The notes under the pieces were generated by a model. The model made no database searches. It was not told the DNA's origin and was given only the letters and a program-made list of their open reading frames with translations. A stretch of DNA of 64,000 nt from Diadophis punctatus similis (Eukaryota > Chordata > Lepidosauria > Squamata > Dipsadidae): assembly GCA_023053685.1 (NCBI GenBank), contig JALIGW010000002.1, positions 245,054,177 to 245,118,176 of the forward strand. The letters run 5' to 3'. Positions 9,605-21,420 of the stretch are shown piece after piece. Position 1 is the stretch's first letter. Every line of letters begins with the position of its first letter. Position numbers and translations under genes: made by a program.

Positions 9605-11023
9605 TTACAGCTGAAGAGATTTATCTCTGCTATGGACTTTCTGGTGCTTTTTTAGCTTTGATTTACTATGAAAAGGTTTCTCACACTCTGCACACTTGTG
9701 AGGCCATTCTCCTGCGTGACTTCTGGTGTGCGTGCGAAGTGCTGAAGGTTGGGCAAAACATTTTCCACACTCCAGACATTTATATGGTTTTTCTCCAGTG
9801 TGGATTCGCTGATGCGTCACAAGATAATCTTTCCGTGAAAAACATTTATCACACTCTGAGCATTTGTGAAGTTTCTCTCCTGTATGGATTCGGCTGTGAT
9901 TTCTAAAGGAACCTGAATGAGCAAATGTTCTCCCACAGTCTAAACATTTGTAGTTTTTTTCCCCCGTGTGAATTTTCACATGACTTTTAAGGGCTGATGT
10001 GGTACTATAATATCTTCCACAATCAATGCATTGATATGGTTTCTCCCCTGTGTGGATTTTACGATGATGCCAGAGGTCTTGCTTGTTTCTAAAGTATTTT
10101 CCACATTCTACGCATCTGTATGGCTTCTCTCCTGTGTGGAGCCTTTGATGGCTTCCAAGGTTTTGTTTTCGGGAAAAGCATTTCCCACACTCCCCACATT
10201 GGAATGGCTTCTCCCCTGTGTGGATTCTCTGATGAATCTGAACTTGGGCTGGCGACATAAAACTTTTCCCACACTCCCCACATTTATGGGGTAGGTCCCC
10301 TTTGTGCCACTTCTGGTGTCTCTGAAGTTCACGAGAATACAGAAATCGTTTCCCACAATCTGGGCATTCATAGGGTCTCTCTCCGGTGTGACGTCTCTGA
10401 TGTACCACCAGGGTTGATTTCTGGGTAAAACATTTCCCGCATTCGAGGCACTTTTCGTTTTTCTCCCCTGTGTGTGTTTCCTCATGACTCCGCAGACCTG
10501 AACTCTGGGTGAAACATTTTCCACACTCAAAGCACTTGTAAGGTTTGACTCCTGCATGAATCTTTTCATGGTGCCAAAGACCTGCGTTCTGAGAAAAGCT
10601 CTTCCCACATTCCCAACACTTGTAAGGTTTCTCCCCTGTGTGGATTCTCTCGTGGATTTTAAGACTTACTTTTTGAAGAAAAGATTTCCCACATTCCAGA
10701 CATTGATAAGGTTTCTCTCCAGTGTGGATTTTCTGATGTTTAAGGAGGTTTGACTTTAGACCAAAGGATAAGTCACATTCCTCACATTTATAGGACTTTA
10801 ACCTGGGGGGGCTTCTAAGACCTTTGGCCTCTTTTCCAGAGAAGGATTTCTCACCCTCCAAACCTTGACTGGATCCACTTCCCACATGGACCTTCCTGTG
10901 GGTCAAGAGGAGGGACTGGAGAGCAAAGGATTTCCCACAGTCTGAGCATTCGTGGGTTCTTTGGTGGTTTTTCGGAGTGCTGCTTGTGTCTGACGGGAGA
11001 TTCCAGATTTTCCCAGGCTCCAT
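9605..11023 (-). CDS. C2H2 zinc-finger protein, unit 2 (15 fingers, intact)
   Basis: The 472-aa ORF starts [15 protein letters not shown] and is the most complete copy. Finger 1 is [10 protein letters not shown], followed by a spacer of about 30 residues ([16 protein letters not shown]) and fourteen further C2H2 fingers, with near-perfect C-x2-C-x12-H-x3-H spacing and HTGEKPY linkers. It ends [11 protein letters not shown]. The expected role is nuclear DNA binding. Upstream on the minus strand are an acceptor-like TTCTCCTTCCAACAG, a 3.8-kb intron filled by L1 and hAT insertions, a KRAB-like exon (15538-15715) and a CpG region (16.6-17.5 kb). An in-frame TAG sits 12 codons before the ATG, so fusion to the KRAB-like exon would need a splice site inside that interval. 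Without transcripts I cannot say whether it is expressed. Confidence 0.85.
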   Translation of the reverse strand: MEPGKIWNLPSDTSSTPKNHQRTHECSDCGKSFALQSLLLTHRKVHVGSGSSQGLEGEKSFSGKEAKGLRSPPRLKSYKCEECDLSFGLKSNLLKHQKIHTGEKPYQCLECGKSFLQKVSLKIHERIHTGEKPYKCWECGKSFSQNAGLWHHEKIHAGVKPYKCFECGKCFTQSSGLRSHEETHTGEKNEKCLECGKCFTQKSTLVVHQRRHTGERPYECPDCGKRFLYSRELQRHQKWHKGDLPHKCGECGKSFMSPAQVQIHQRIHTGEKPFQCGECGKCFSRKQNLGSHQRLHTGEKPYRCVECGKYFRNKQDLWHHRKIHTGEKPYQCIDCGRYYSTTSALKSHVKIHTGEKNYKCLDCGRTFAHSGSFRNHSRIHTGEKLHKCSECDKCFSRKDYLVTHQRIHTGEKPYKCLECGKCFAQPSALRTHTRSHAGEWPHKCAECEKPFHSKSKLKKHQKVHSRDKSLQL

Positions 11024-11219
11024 GCTTTGTGGCAGCTGCTGCCTTACGCTGAATTTCTACTATCTGTCGCAGTTGTCTTGCAAGTAAAAGCTTGTTCACA
11101 ATCTTTTACCCTCTGTTGGAAGGAGAAAGAAGTAGAAACAAGTATTTCCTTTTCAGAAATGTAGTGAGTCACAAAATCCACAATAAAGGATCCACAATAA
11201 TTCAATTAAGTTTAAATAG
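11024..11219 (-). other. Leader/intron boundary of unit 2
   Basis: Contains a pyrimidine tract and AG at about 11118 (minus), a plausible acceptor. The next 95 nt include an open frame ([20 protein letters not shown]) offset by one base from the finger frame, and an in-frame TAG in the finger frame. Confidence 0.45.
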
Positions 11220-11233
11220 AAGTTTAAGCTTTA

Positions 11234-13810
11234 AAACCCTGAGCCCAGATGGTATACGAGGGGAGTTCTATAAGAATGCACAGGAATTAATAGAACCAAT
11301 ACTTATAGAACTCTATAATGAGGTGGTTGTTGGAAGCAAAGAAGCCTCCGTCATGGATAGAAGCATATATTACAGTAATTAAGAAAGAAGGTATGGATGA
11401 AAGTCAAATTCAAAATTACAGGCCTATATCACTTTTAAATGTGGATTATAAAATTTTCAGGACTATCATTGCTGGAAGAATGAAGAAAATGCTAAATGAG
11501 ATAATACACCCCGATCAAAACGGTTTTCTCCCAATGAGATAAATCGGAGACAATACAAGAACAGTATTAAATATATTAGAATATTATGAACAGCATCCAT
11601 AACAGTATTAAATATATTAGAATATTAGGAAGTCGCACTTGTTTTTCTAGATGCGCAAAATGCTTTTGACAACTTAAATTGGAAATATATGATTAGACAG
11701 ATCAAAGAAATGAAATTTGGAAAGAGATTTGAACAAATGATAGAGTCTGTATACTCTACACAAAAAGCGAGCATAATAATAAACGGAGACATCAGAAGAC
11801 CATTCGAAATAACAAAAGGAGTCCGTCAGGGATGCCCTTTATCACCTCTGTTATTTATTTTTACACTAGAATTTTTATTAAGGAAGATTAGAACAAATAA
11901 AGAAATTAAAGGAACTAGGATTAAGAAGGAAGAGTACAAAATTCAAGCGTTTGCAGACGACCTAGTATTTTTTATTGAAGAGCCAAATGAGACAGGACAA
12001 ATTTTATTAAGTGAAATAGAGAAATATGGAGAAATAGCAGGCCTTAAAATTAATAAATCCAAAACCAAAATGATAGTGAAAAATATGACTCTAAAACAGG
12101 AAGGAGAATTAGAGAGAAAATTGGGACTAAAATGTACAAAGAAAATTAAATATTTGGGTATTTGGCTAACAGCGAGATGCTCTTCAATCAAAGAAGATAA
12201 TTATGGGAAATTAATACAAGAAATAAAAACGGATTTGGAAAGATGGGGAACATTACAATTATCAATACTAGGTCATATTGCAATGATTAAAATGAACATT
12301 TTGCCAAAATTGCTCTACTTCTTCCGAACCATACCCATAAAATTAGATAAAAAATTATTTACAGAATTAAATAAAATTACAATAAAATTCATTTGGGCAG
12401 GGAAAAAGGCAAGAATACAATTAATAGACCTTCAGAATTAGAGAAGCAGAGGTGGGATGGGGCTCCCTTATTGGTGACTGTACTATAAAGCAGCAACTTT
12501 GGTATGGGTCAAAGAGTGTATCAATCTAAGAAACAAACGATTACTAACATTAGAGGGACATGATCTATCAAAAGGATGGCCTGCCTACCTATGGGATAAA
12601 GGAAATAAACAGCATACATATTTTAGGAGACACAAAATAAGAGAAGCCTTGATGCAAGTATGGCAAGAGATTAAAAGAAAACATTGGATGAAAATCCCTA
12701 GGTGGGTATCCTCAATGGAAGCAATAATCTACCCAAATACCTTAGATGCAAATAAAAAGGTTAACTATCAACTATTTGACAGCCAAGGGAATCTTAAAAA
12801 TAGACAACAATTGGAAGACCAGGGAATAACGATGGATTGGTGGCCATATATGCACATCCAATCACAATATAAAAAAGATAAAGAAGAATATGGATTCGAG
12901 ACAGTTCCACATCAATTAGACAAAATATTAACGGGCCCAAATGAAAAACAAATAACCAATATTTATAGCTATCTACTAGATTTTGATAGAGCAGAAGATA
13001 TAGTAAAAGGAGTTACGGTAGCATGGGCAAAAAATATTGGACATAACATAGAATTAGAAGACTAGGGGGAAATATGGAAAAAAATTATAAAATAACTAAA
13101 TCGGCAAAATATAAAGAGACTCAATATAAAATGTTTTATAGATGGTATATGGCACCAGCAAGATTGGCAAAAATCTATCCAAACTTGGAACCAAATTGTT
13201 GGAAATGTGGCCAAAGACAAGGCACTTTTTACCATATATGATGGTCATGTACAGAAGCAAAGAAATACTGGGTAAAAATTCATAGATGGGTCCAGGAAAT
13301 AACAGGCCTTCAAGTAGAATATACACCATACTTATTTTTATTGGGGATTACCAAGGGGGACTATAATAAAACTATCAAATACATTATTTTATATATTATA
13401 GCAGCAGCAAGAATAGCATTTGCGCAATGTTGGAGACAAAAGAACACACCCTCAGAAAGTTTGATAATAAAAAATAGATATGATTGTGGTGAAATGGACA
13501 AACTAGCAATTGAACTGAAAGGACAAATGAATTCGGAATATTATGCAATATGGAAGAAATTGTACAAATGGATTGAGTATAGAAAACGAGAAAAAAGAGG
13601 TAAAATAAGAGGAAGTAAAATGTATATTTGAAAAATATGGAATATATGGATTTCAATAAAGAGATGTAAATATGTATGAAATATTCTTAAACTTGAATGT
13701 AATGATATGTAAAGAATAGACATGTAAATAATAGATAATGAGCAGAGTTATGTATAAAGTATGGAAACTTCTTAAATGAAAAAACACAATAAAAACTTAA
13801 TTTGAAAAAA
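11234..13810 (+). mobile_element. L1 LINE, 5'-truncated
   Basis: Plus-strand L1 ORF2 from the RT domain to the 3' end: SPDGI-x-EFY near 11245, QNYRPISLLNVDYKI near 11410, GVRQGCPLSPLLF near 11820, FADDLVFF near 11950, and the C-terminal CWKCG...H...C motif at 13195-13255, then AATAAAAACTT and poly(A). A 14-bp target-site duplication, AAGTTTAAGCTTTA, flanks it (11220-11233 and 13811-13824). Frameshifts, a TGA in the C-terminal Cys motif and a 27-bp direct repeat (11560-11586 and 11601-11627) disable it. Confidence 0.9.
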
Positions 13811-13827
13811 AAGTTTAAGCTTTAGGA

Positions 13828-15014
13828 CGGGTGTCGGCAACCTGCTGCTCTAGAGCCAAATGCGGCTCTTTCACCCCTCTGTGGGGCTCCCTGTGGCCAA
13901 GTTGCGGCAGAGGGATTAAATAGCTGTTGACCTGTCACGGCAGTGGTGATGGGCAGAGCCTTAGTGCGGCCCGGCAGAAGCGCCACCATTGGCAAGTCGG
14001 ATGGTGGAGAGGCCTGGTCCGGTTCTCGCAACTATCCCGCTGCGAGACCTCCAGATGCGAGCTGCCAGCTTTGAAATGCGCTGCGCCTTTGAGGAAGCCG
14101 GGCGGGGTAGCGGAGGCATCAGTGCTGCTACCCCCCTCCTCAGCAAGCCGGGCCTGGAGGACCACAGAGAGTTGCAGGCCAAGTGCTGGAGGGTCAGAAG
14201 GCATGTTCCCACGTTGCCCCAACACACGTTTCCAGCGCACACTCCTCTGTCCCGAAGTGGGATTGCGTGGGGAGTAGGGGGAAGGGTAGAGGGGCTTCTA
14301 GGAGGAGAAGCTTGGCTGGCTTTCCTTTTGGTGTGGGGCCAGGGTGAGGAGCCAATACCCTCTCCATGGCCTGCCCGCTGCTCTTGCACTGCCTTGCGCA
14401 GCATAGTGAAAGCTTCTGCACTTCACAATGCGGGAGATGAGGTCCCCTCCTCTCCTGGAACCCATTCCCTGCCCCACTTTCCCCTGGCAACTCTCTCAGG
14501 GCGGAGAGCAGGTCGCGCATCCAGCACCAACAAAGCCAGAAGTAGGCGCCCTCCGTTTCCTGCTGCAGTCAGTCAGGGGGAGAGAGAGAGAGGGAGACAG
14601 GGAGGGAGAGACAGAGAGAGAGGGAGACACACACACAAAGATACCTGTTTCCCATAGAAAACAGGGATTCACAAAACCTGGGTAGGTGTGGCTAGGGGGG
14701 TTCATGTGACTGGATGGGACTGAGTGACGTCGAGCTGGCCACACCCACCCAGGTTTTGTGGCTCCCGGTGTTTTGTTTTCGTTGAGAAACGGGTCCAAAT
14801 GGCTCTTTGAGTGTTTCAGGTTGCAGACCACTGTTCCCTCTAAGGTGCGCGCCCGCGCGGCCGCGCACGTGATTATAGAACGCCGCGCGGAAGTTTTTAA
14901 CTTCCTGCCGGCATTTCCTAATGGGAGAGGCTGTGCGCATGCGCGGCCGCGCAGATGAAACGAGAACGCGGCGCACCGTTTTTTTTTCTTATAGGGAACA
15001 TTGTTGCAGACCCG
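13828..15014. mobile_element. Non-autonomous hAT DNA transposon
   Basis: Imperfect terminal inverted repeats, CGGGTGTCGGCAACC on the left and CGGGTCTGCAACC read inward from the right. Flanking 8-bp duplications are CTTTAGGA (13820-13827) and TTTTAGGA (15015-15022), identical at 7 of 8 bases. The left duplication overlaps the L1 target-site duplication, so hAT arrived after L1. No transposase is seen. The 14.6-kb part has (GA)n-like tracts. Confidence 0.75.
14829..15003. mobile_element. hAT-type MITE nested in the hAT element
   Basis: A 175-bp element with inverted ends CACTGTTCCCTCTAAG and CAATGTTCCCTATAAG (14 of 16 identical) and a perfect 8-bp duplication TTGCAGAC at 14821-14828 and 15004-15011. 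The interior is extremely GC/CpG-rich (GCGCATGCGCGGCCGCGC). It is the third and youngest layer of the 11.2-15.0 kb nest. Confidence 0.85.
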
Positions 15015-15022
15015 TTTTAGGA

Positions 15023-15537
15023 CCAGGCATAAGCGCTTCAGCTTACTAAACTGTATCCCCAAGTGCATTATGGGACAAGAAACAATCAGGAAGTCTCCAC
15101 ATATTATAGCTAAAAATGTATCCCTGAAACAAGACCCAATTTGGTCTGAGAGAACATTTCCCCACGAAAGGACAAGATGAAGGCTGGGCAGGGGCAGCCC
15201 CACCTCAAGCTGAGTCCCCAGGCAGCCTCTTTCGGCTTCAGGGCTGCAACCACCCAGCCTTTGCAACTCCCCTACTCTGTGGCCTTCCTTCCAGGGTCCA
15301 CCTCCAACTTGACCAAGAGTGGCTTCTTACAAACAAATATCGATTAAAGAAATTACGCCCCCACTGAGCACGAAAATCAAATTCACTGCTTTACTCTTTT
15401 GTCAAATTAAGATTAAAATAATAAACATGCTTATTCTCCAGACCAAGATTTAATCAAGATTTGTTTACTCACCTTTAAAGTTACAACCAAGAGGTCACTT
15501 GTGACCCCTCTGAGTCAAGGCCAGGGATGACCCTCAC
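15023..15537. other. Intron of unit 2
   Basis: Ancestral unit sequence. CTTCAGGGCTGCAACCACCC through GAGTGGCTTCTTA (about 15237-15330) matches 43705-43795. No coding feature. Confidence 0.4.
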
Positions 15538-15715
15538 TGTGACCGGTTTCATTTCTGCTTAATCGATTGGCCCTTTGTGCAGGAAGCTGCTTCTCCATCC
15601 AGGCCACAATTTCCAAATTCTCTGGAACGGAGTCCTGGCCAAATGTTGGTGGATCCCGATCCAAGAAGGCCCCTTTCTCCTCTCTGGAGTTCACGGTCAG
15701 GTCTTCACTGGTCTT
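15538..15715 (-). CDS. Diverged KRAB-A-like exon of unit 2
   Basis: Bounded by an acceptor TTTTCCTTGCAG|AAGACC and a donor CACA|GTGAGG. It is open throughout: KTSEDLTVNSREEKGAFLD, then DPPTFGQDSVPENLEIVAWM and EKQLPAQRAN. It aligns ungapped to a KRAB A-box but has DL instead of DV, K in place of the third acidic residue, no W, and VPE instead of MLE. The exon is 178 nt against 179 nt in the copies at 22863 and 59337, because one base is missing just before the donor, so its reading frame into the next exon differs. This is the only copy with both splice sites intact next to an intact finger exon, so unit 2 is the best candidate for a complete gene. Confidence 0.6.
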
Positions 15716-15893
15716 CTGCAAGGAAAAAGGAAAGTGGGACCAATGCATAATTTTGAGTAGGAAGACTCAAAGGAAGAGGAGAGAGATCAGATGGGGAAGA
15801 GCATGTGTGAAAAGGGCTGCTCTTTTTGGAAGTTGAAAGGCACAAAGATTCCAAGTAAGTGTTTCCTCCCTCCCTCCCTCCCGCCCTCCCTCT

Positions 15894-16171
<278 letters not shown>

Positions 16172-16589
16172 TATTCAAGTGAGCCTTCTGGCCATCAGTT
16201 TGTTCTAGGAGCTGCTCAGAAGACCAGCCTCAAAAGGTCCTTAGAATTTGTGCTTTGTAGAACAACCGCCAAGAAGGAGCTGCCACATCACAGCCTCTTC
16301 TGGGCAAAACAAGGAAAATATAAAGCTTAGAAATTATACCCATGTTTTTAAAGCAGAAGCAAAGTAAAGATTAGCATTAGAACAAAGGATTTCGTTGTCA
16401 GCCTTTTAGATGCAGCTCAAAGAAAAAGGATCTCTTGGGCGTTAAGAAAACATGAACTCCATTAATTAATATAAACCTTTTCTTTCCCCAAAACCAAACC
16501 CTCCCCTCCCCATTGCAATGATGTCACTCTGTGTTAAGACCACATTACAAGCATCAATACATGGTTTAAAGCTCCGCATACTTCGTTTT

Positions 16590-17480
16590 TTGGATACGCT
16601 CAGAGACCTCCTGCTCTGACGGATCACGGAGAGACCTTCTGAAAGGAACTTCCCCCAAACCTCCTTCCCGGATCCACCCGGATCCACCCGGGGAGCCTTG
16701 GCCGGGCGAGGAGGGGGAAGATCCAGCTCGGGGACGGAGCCTCCTTTGCACCCCTGCAAGGAAGTGAGGGATCCGCTCCCTGCAGGCAACGCCAGAGCCG
16801 GATCTCCCCAAGGAAAACCCTGCGGGACCCTCAGCTTCTTTCCTCCTGGCGGAGAGATCTTCTGGGGGGAGAGACGGCCTGGAGGCCGGAGGGAGAGCAG
16901 ACTCACCCACCCCGAGCGGGATCGAGGAGCCTCCCCCGAGGGATCCAGCTGCGATGCCCGCCGGTCGAAGTGGAACACACGGAGGGAAGCGGAAATCCGG
17001 TGAGTGGGAGGGGGGAGAGGCTGGGAGGGGCTTCTGCGCTCCTCTCTGGCTCCGCCCTCGCCTTGCAGCCCCGCCCCTCATTGCAGCCTCAGCCCCTCCC
17101 CCTCCCAGCCGGGGCTCCTCTGTTCCTCCGCGGGGCATCGGCGTCCGGGGTGCCTCTGCCCATGCGAAGAGCGCCCTGCTGTGCCCGGGCGGGGCTGCCT
17201 CCTGCTCCAGCATCCCGGAGGGGAACTGAAGCTCCGCGGTGGCCGCCCAAGAGTCGCTGATCGCGGCGTCTGCCGAGGCTGGAGAAGGGGGCCGGCAGGG
17301 GATGCGGCGGAGCCCGAGGAAGAGCCGCTCTCGCTGGGGGGAAAGGCAGGCGCCGCCCCGGACGCTCCGGGCTCCCCTCCGCGGCTGAGGAAGGAAAGAG
17401 GGGAAAGAGAAGCGGGGAGGAGTCCTCGGTGCAGCCGCGGTTGGGGGAGCTCCAGGGGGAGGATCGGGAAGAAGCCCCCC
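16590..17480 (-). promoter_or_regulatory. CpG-rich promoter / first-exon region, unit 2
   Basis: The longest of the seven GC-rich regions. It shares GATCCGCTCCCTGCAGGCAA and the GAGGGATCCAGC motif with the others and extends further right, to about 17480. Several overlapping GC-driven ORFs occur on both strands and are not called. Confidence 0.5.
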
Positions 17481-17599
17481 AGTTGATCCCTTCTGGTGGA
17501 TCCAAAGATCCTCAAAGTGGATCTAGGCAGCTGCTCCCACCCCCCTCCATCCCTCTCCCATCCTAAGGATCCATACAGGTGGGTTTTTTTGAGGGGGGG

Positions 17600-17738
17600 G
17601 TCTGGAATTATTAGGTTGCAAGCAGTTTTAGAAATAATTAGTAATGAAACTTCTTCCGCCCTTAATTTGCTGGCCAAAACTAATACTCAAATGAGGACTG
17701 CTATTTATCAAAACAGATTGGCCCAAATTATCTTCTAG
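17600..17738 (+). pseudogene. Endogenous retrovirus env (transmembrane subunit) remnant
   Basis: The plus strand encodes a short segment resembling the heptad-repeat and immunosuppressive-like stretch of a retroviral Env TM subunit: [15 protein letters not shown], then [12 protein letters not shown]. It is broken upstream (poly-G, no fusion peptide) and ends at a stop at 17736-17738. Neither LTR nor gag/pol is recognisable nearby. It is an old, non-functional fragment identified by motif only. Confidence 0.5.
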
Positions 17739-18680
17739 CCAATAATAAAGCTGAATATCAGTCGCCTCATGTTCAGAGTCTCTCATTGGGATTTATCTAG
17801 AATAGATTCTGAGCTGCATCAGCTAACAAAACCCTCAGGGAGGAAGGTGGGAAAGGGCTTTGGTGGCTCTTAATAAAGGCAGCTTCTCTGGTGGACTCTT
17901 GCCTGCTTTTCATCTCTTATCTGATTGGAACCAACCTCTAAGGTGCATTTCAAAGTGCTGGTGAGTCCCAGCAATCTACAGCTGCCTTTTTTGGTAGCTG
18001 CTAGAAGACTTTGTTGGTGTTCCCTCTTAATTGGATAGTAAATATTTTATTTTAACCCGTGGGAGTTTTTAATTCAGATATCTTCAGGGCTTACACTGGT
18101 GTGTAATAGGCACTGGTGTAGTGCTTGTGTGACCCTCCATTATGAGCACCTTAAAGTAACACACACTAACCTCACATTGCAATTAACTACTCATACCAAC
18201 TAATTACATAATTCAAGGTTGCACTTCCTGTGACCTATATTTATTTATTTATTTAGTGTTCTTATATGCCGCCCTATTCCCTGGGGACTCAGGGCGGCGT
18301 ACAACTTGTAAAGAACAACTATTAAAAAAAACATATGTTCTAAGTAAGATCTGGTCCAATTAATCAGGAGTGTGTCAGGCACATGGAGGTAGCCACCAAT
18401 GATCTGCCTTTAGGAGCAGGAGTCCATCCAAATCTCCAGGACATTTTTCCTAAAGTTCATCTGAAATCATCTCCTTTTCATTCCACCCTGGAAGTCAGAA
18501 GTCTCCAGCTAGAGAAGAGAGAATCAAGATGGCGGCTGTTTTAAAGGGCAACACACATAAAGCTAAAAAGCAGCAGGACTTTGACTGCAAAGAATGGCAC
18601 AATCTGACGGCCATCTTGGGTTTTTTAAACTCCCAGCTCACGTCCTGAAAACAGTCCTCTTGATTATTTTGAACAATAAT
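17739..18680. other. Gap between units 2 and 3, with a LINE 3' end
   Basis: Mostly unrecognised sequence. At about 18240-18330 is a minus-strand CR1/L2-type LINE 3' end (TTTATTTATTTATTTAG tail, then GCCGCCCTATTCCCTGGGGA...GGGCGGCG). From 18490 the sequence is a diverged form of the gene 3' end, with two YY1-like sites (CAAGATGGCGGC near 18530, GGCCATCTTGGG near 18610). Confidence 0.5.
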
Positions 18681-18686
18681 TTTATT
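18681..18686 (-). terminator. Poly(A) signal of finger unit 3
   Basis: Minus-strand AATAAA (CCGTAATAAAATTATTG), in the conserved 3' context though more diverged than in the other units. Confidence 0.5.
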
Positions 18687-19321
18687 ACGGATTGTATACA
18701 AAGATCAAACAAAGAAACTTAATACAAAAGTGTGTGTGTGTGTGAATATATGAACCGGACAATATGAAAAAAAGAAAAATAACCCCCCCCCCCAAAAAAA
18801 AGATAATAGGAAAAATAAAGTTTCCCTCTTCCTCCTCAGCCAGCAGATTCAACATCAACACTAAAAAAACAACCTCTATAATTTATGGATCTCTAAATAA
18901 ACAATCAGATGCTTCTTCATTTCAAGCCTCACCCCATTTTTCTCCTCTCTGAATCTCCTCATGGATCAACAAAGCTCTATTAAGAATTAACAAAAACACC
19001 TGCGTGCCTTGATTTGACTGGAAATCGATTCCCAATTATGGACATAACTCGAGGACTATCTGTATTCCGCAAAACATTATATATACTCCCCAAACACTGG
19101 TTAAGTCTTTTGGGTAATCATGCTGGTAAGTTACTAATGCAGATTTGTGAACAAAACATCCTCACTCACCCAACACCAAGCAATTGTAGGATTTCCCTTC
19201 TGTCACTCTGTGAAATTACTGATGAATAAGGTGTCTTTTGAAAAAAAATGTTTCCCATATTGTTCACAACTGAAGAGATTTATCTCTCCTATTGACTTTC
19301 TGGTGCATTTTTAGTTTTGAT
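18687..19321 (-). other. 3' UTR of unit 3
   Basis: Diverged version of the shared 3' UTR, with vestigial finger pieces at about 19150-19215. No ORF. Confidence 0.45.
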
Positions 19322-20656
19322 TTACAATGAAACACTTGTGATGCCAGTCTCCTGTGTGATTTCTGGTGTGCCCGCAAAGTGCTGAAGTTTGGGCAAAATA
19401 TTTTCCACATTTGAGACATTTTTGTCCCCAATGTGGATTCGTTGATGCATCACAAGATGATCTTTCCGTGAAAAACGTTTATCGCACTCTGGGCATTTGT
19501 GGGGTTTCTCTCCTGTATGGATTCGGCTGTGACTTCTAAGGGAAGATGAATGAGCAAATGCTTTCCCACAGTCCAAACATTTGTAGTTTTTTTCCCCTGT
19601 GTGAATTTTCACATGACTTCTAAGGGCTGATTTGGAAATATAAAAGTTTCCACATTCGTTGCATTGATATGGCTTCACCCCTGTGTGGGTTTTATGATGT
19701 TTTGAAAGGTCTTCCTTATCAGCAAAAGATTTTCCACATTCTGTGCATCTGTATGGCTTCTCTCCTGTGTGGGTCCTCTGATGCCTACTAAGGTGGTGTT
19801 TTTGGGAAAAGAATTTCCCACACTCCACACACTTGAATGGCTTCTCCCCTGTGTGGATTCTCTCATGAACCTGAAGCTCTCCTTGTGTATGAAAATGTTT
19901 CCCACACTCCCCACATTGATAGGGTTTCTCCCCTTTGTGCCTCTTCTTGTGTTTACGAAGACTAGAAGAATTTACAAATTGTCTCTCACATTCTGGGCAT
20001 TCGTAGGTTCTCTCTCTGGTGTGACATTTCTGGTGTTGCATCAGATCTGATTTCCAGGAAAAACATTTCCCACATTCGAGGCACTTTTCGTTTTTATCTC
20101 TTGTGTGTGTTTTCCAATGACTCCGAAGACCTGAACTCCGGGTGAAACATTTTCCACACTCAAAGCACTTGTAAGACTTTGTTCCTGCATGAGTCTTCTC
20201 ATGGGACGAAAGACCTGACTTATGAGAAAAACTCTTCCCACATTCCCAACACTTGTAAGGTTTCTCCCCTGTGTGAATTCTCTCGTGGTCTCTAAGATGG
20301 GCTTTTTCACGGAAAAATTTCCCACATTCCAGACATTGATGAGGTTTCTCTCCAGTGTGGATTTTCTGATGTCTAAGAAGGTATGACTTTTGACCAAAGC
20401 ATAAGTCACATTCCTCACATTTATAGGGTTTTAGTGTTGGGGGGCTTCTGAGATCTTTGGAGTTTTTTCCAGAGAAAGATTTCTCACCCTCCAAACCTTG
20501 ACTGGATCCACTTCCCACATGGACCTTCCTGTGGATCAAAAGGAGGGACCTGTGAGCAAAGGATTTCCCACACTCTGAGCATTCATGGGTTCTTCCGTGG
20601 TTTTTCAGAGGGCTGCTTGTGTCTGATGGGGGATCCAAGAGTTTCCAAGGCTCCAT
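19322..20656 (-). CDS. C2H2 zinc-finger protein, unit 3 (13 fingers, then frameshift)
   Basis: The 444-aa ORF starts MEPWKLLDPPSDTSS. Finger 1 (HECSECGKSF) and the spacer are followed by twelve C2H2 fingers up to HKCPECDKRFSRKDHL. After HQRIHIGDKN the frame shifts. The non-finger tail NVSNVENILPKLQ is finger 14 (KCLKCGKYFAQTSAL in the alternative frame) read out of frame. Fourteen fingers are therefore visible in DNA but only thirteen translated, and finger 15 is further degraded. Fingers 8-9 resemble unit 6 most closely. The KRAB-like exon at 22863-23041 lies upstream. The product could still bind DNA. Confidence 0.75.
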   Translation of the reverse strand: MEPWKLLDPPSDTSSPLKNHGRTHECSECGKSFAHRSLLLIHRKVHVGSGSSQGLEGEKSFSGKNSKDLRSPPTLKPYKCEECDLCFGQKSYLLRHQKIHTGEKPHQCLECGKFFREKAHLRDHERIHTGEKPYKCWECGKSFSHKSGLSSHEKTHAGTKSYKCFECGKCFTRSSGLRSHWKTHTRDKNEKCLECGKCFSWKSDLMQHQKCHTRERTYECPECERQFVNSSSLRKHKKRHKGEKPYQCGECGKHFHTQGELQVHERIHTGEKPFKCVECGKFFSQKHHLSRHQRTHTGEKPYRCTECGKSFADKEDLSKHHKTHTGVKPYQCNECGNFYISKSALRSHVKIHTGEKNYKCLDCGKAFAHSSSLRSHSRIHTGEKPHKCPECDKRFSRKDHLVMHQRIHIGDKNVSNVENILPKLQHFAGTPEITQETGITSVSL

Positions 20657-20791
20657 GCTTTCTGGCGGTTGCTGCCTTACGTTGATTTTCTATTATCTGT
20701 TGATAGTTGGCTTGCAGGTAAATCTTTGGTTGCAATCTTTTATCCTCTATTAGAAGGAGAAAGAAGTGAAGAATTATATTTTCTTTTGAGT

Positions 20792-21416
20792 GTTAGAAGA
20801 AATGTCCTTCTGGGTTCAGTTCCAAGTGGGGAAAAAGACACTGGAAGCATGGAGACTGCTTGGAAAGATGGTTTAATGGTGGACAGAAGGAACCCATGGT
20901 TTGAGGTCCCTGGGGAAAAGGGGGATCACATGCCTCGAAGGTGTTGAAGAGGAAAAAAAAAAAGTTGCTGAGAATCCCTGAGTTTTTTAGACCCTCTGTT
21001 GGGCCCCACCTCAGAGTTTCCTGTTCCTGTATAAGAAATGCACTCTGATTGGTGGTCAGACTTCCAGGGGGTGGGGTCTTAGATAACACTGTAGGCTTCT
21101 GTCTGTGTCCCAGGCTTGGCTGATGTAATCTTCCCAGGTGCCATTGCTGAGTTTCTGTTTGCTGGATGTGTCTGCCTGAAGGGGGCAGATCTTTGTTATG
21201 TAGAATAGACTGCCCATTGACAAAGGTGGGGGGGGGATGAGTGATCTGGGCTCTGGCCTTAATGGTCCATTGACAAAGGTGGGGGCTACTAAGAGCGAGT
21301 CTATTTCCTGCCTAAAAACATGTTTCTCCCATCCAGGGAAATTTAATATTCTGCCTTTTTAATATTTCCTAAAATATTTGCTTTTCTAGGAGAGGGGTGG
21401 GTGTTAACTTCCTACA
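20792..21416. mobile_element. Solo LTR-like insertion with 4-bp duplication
   Basis: A 625-bp insertion absent from the equivalent site of the other units. It starts TGTTAGAAG and ends CTTCCTACA, giving TG...CA with imperfect inverted ends, and is flanked by TGAG on both sides (20788-20791, 21417-21420). No coding sequence, primer-binding site or polypurine tract is seen, consistent with a solo LTR. Orientation and family are not determined. Confidence 0.6.
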
Positions 21417-21420
21417 TGAG

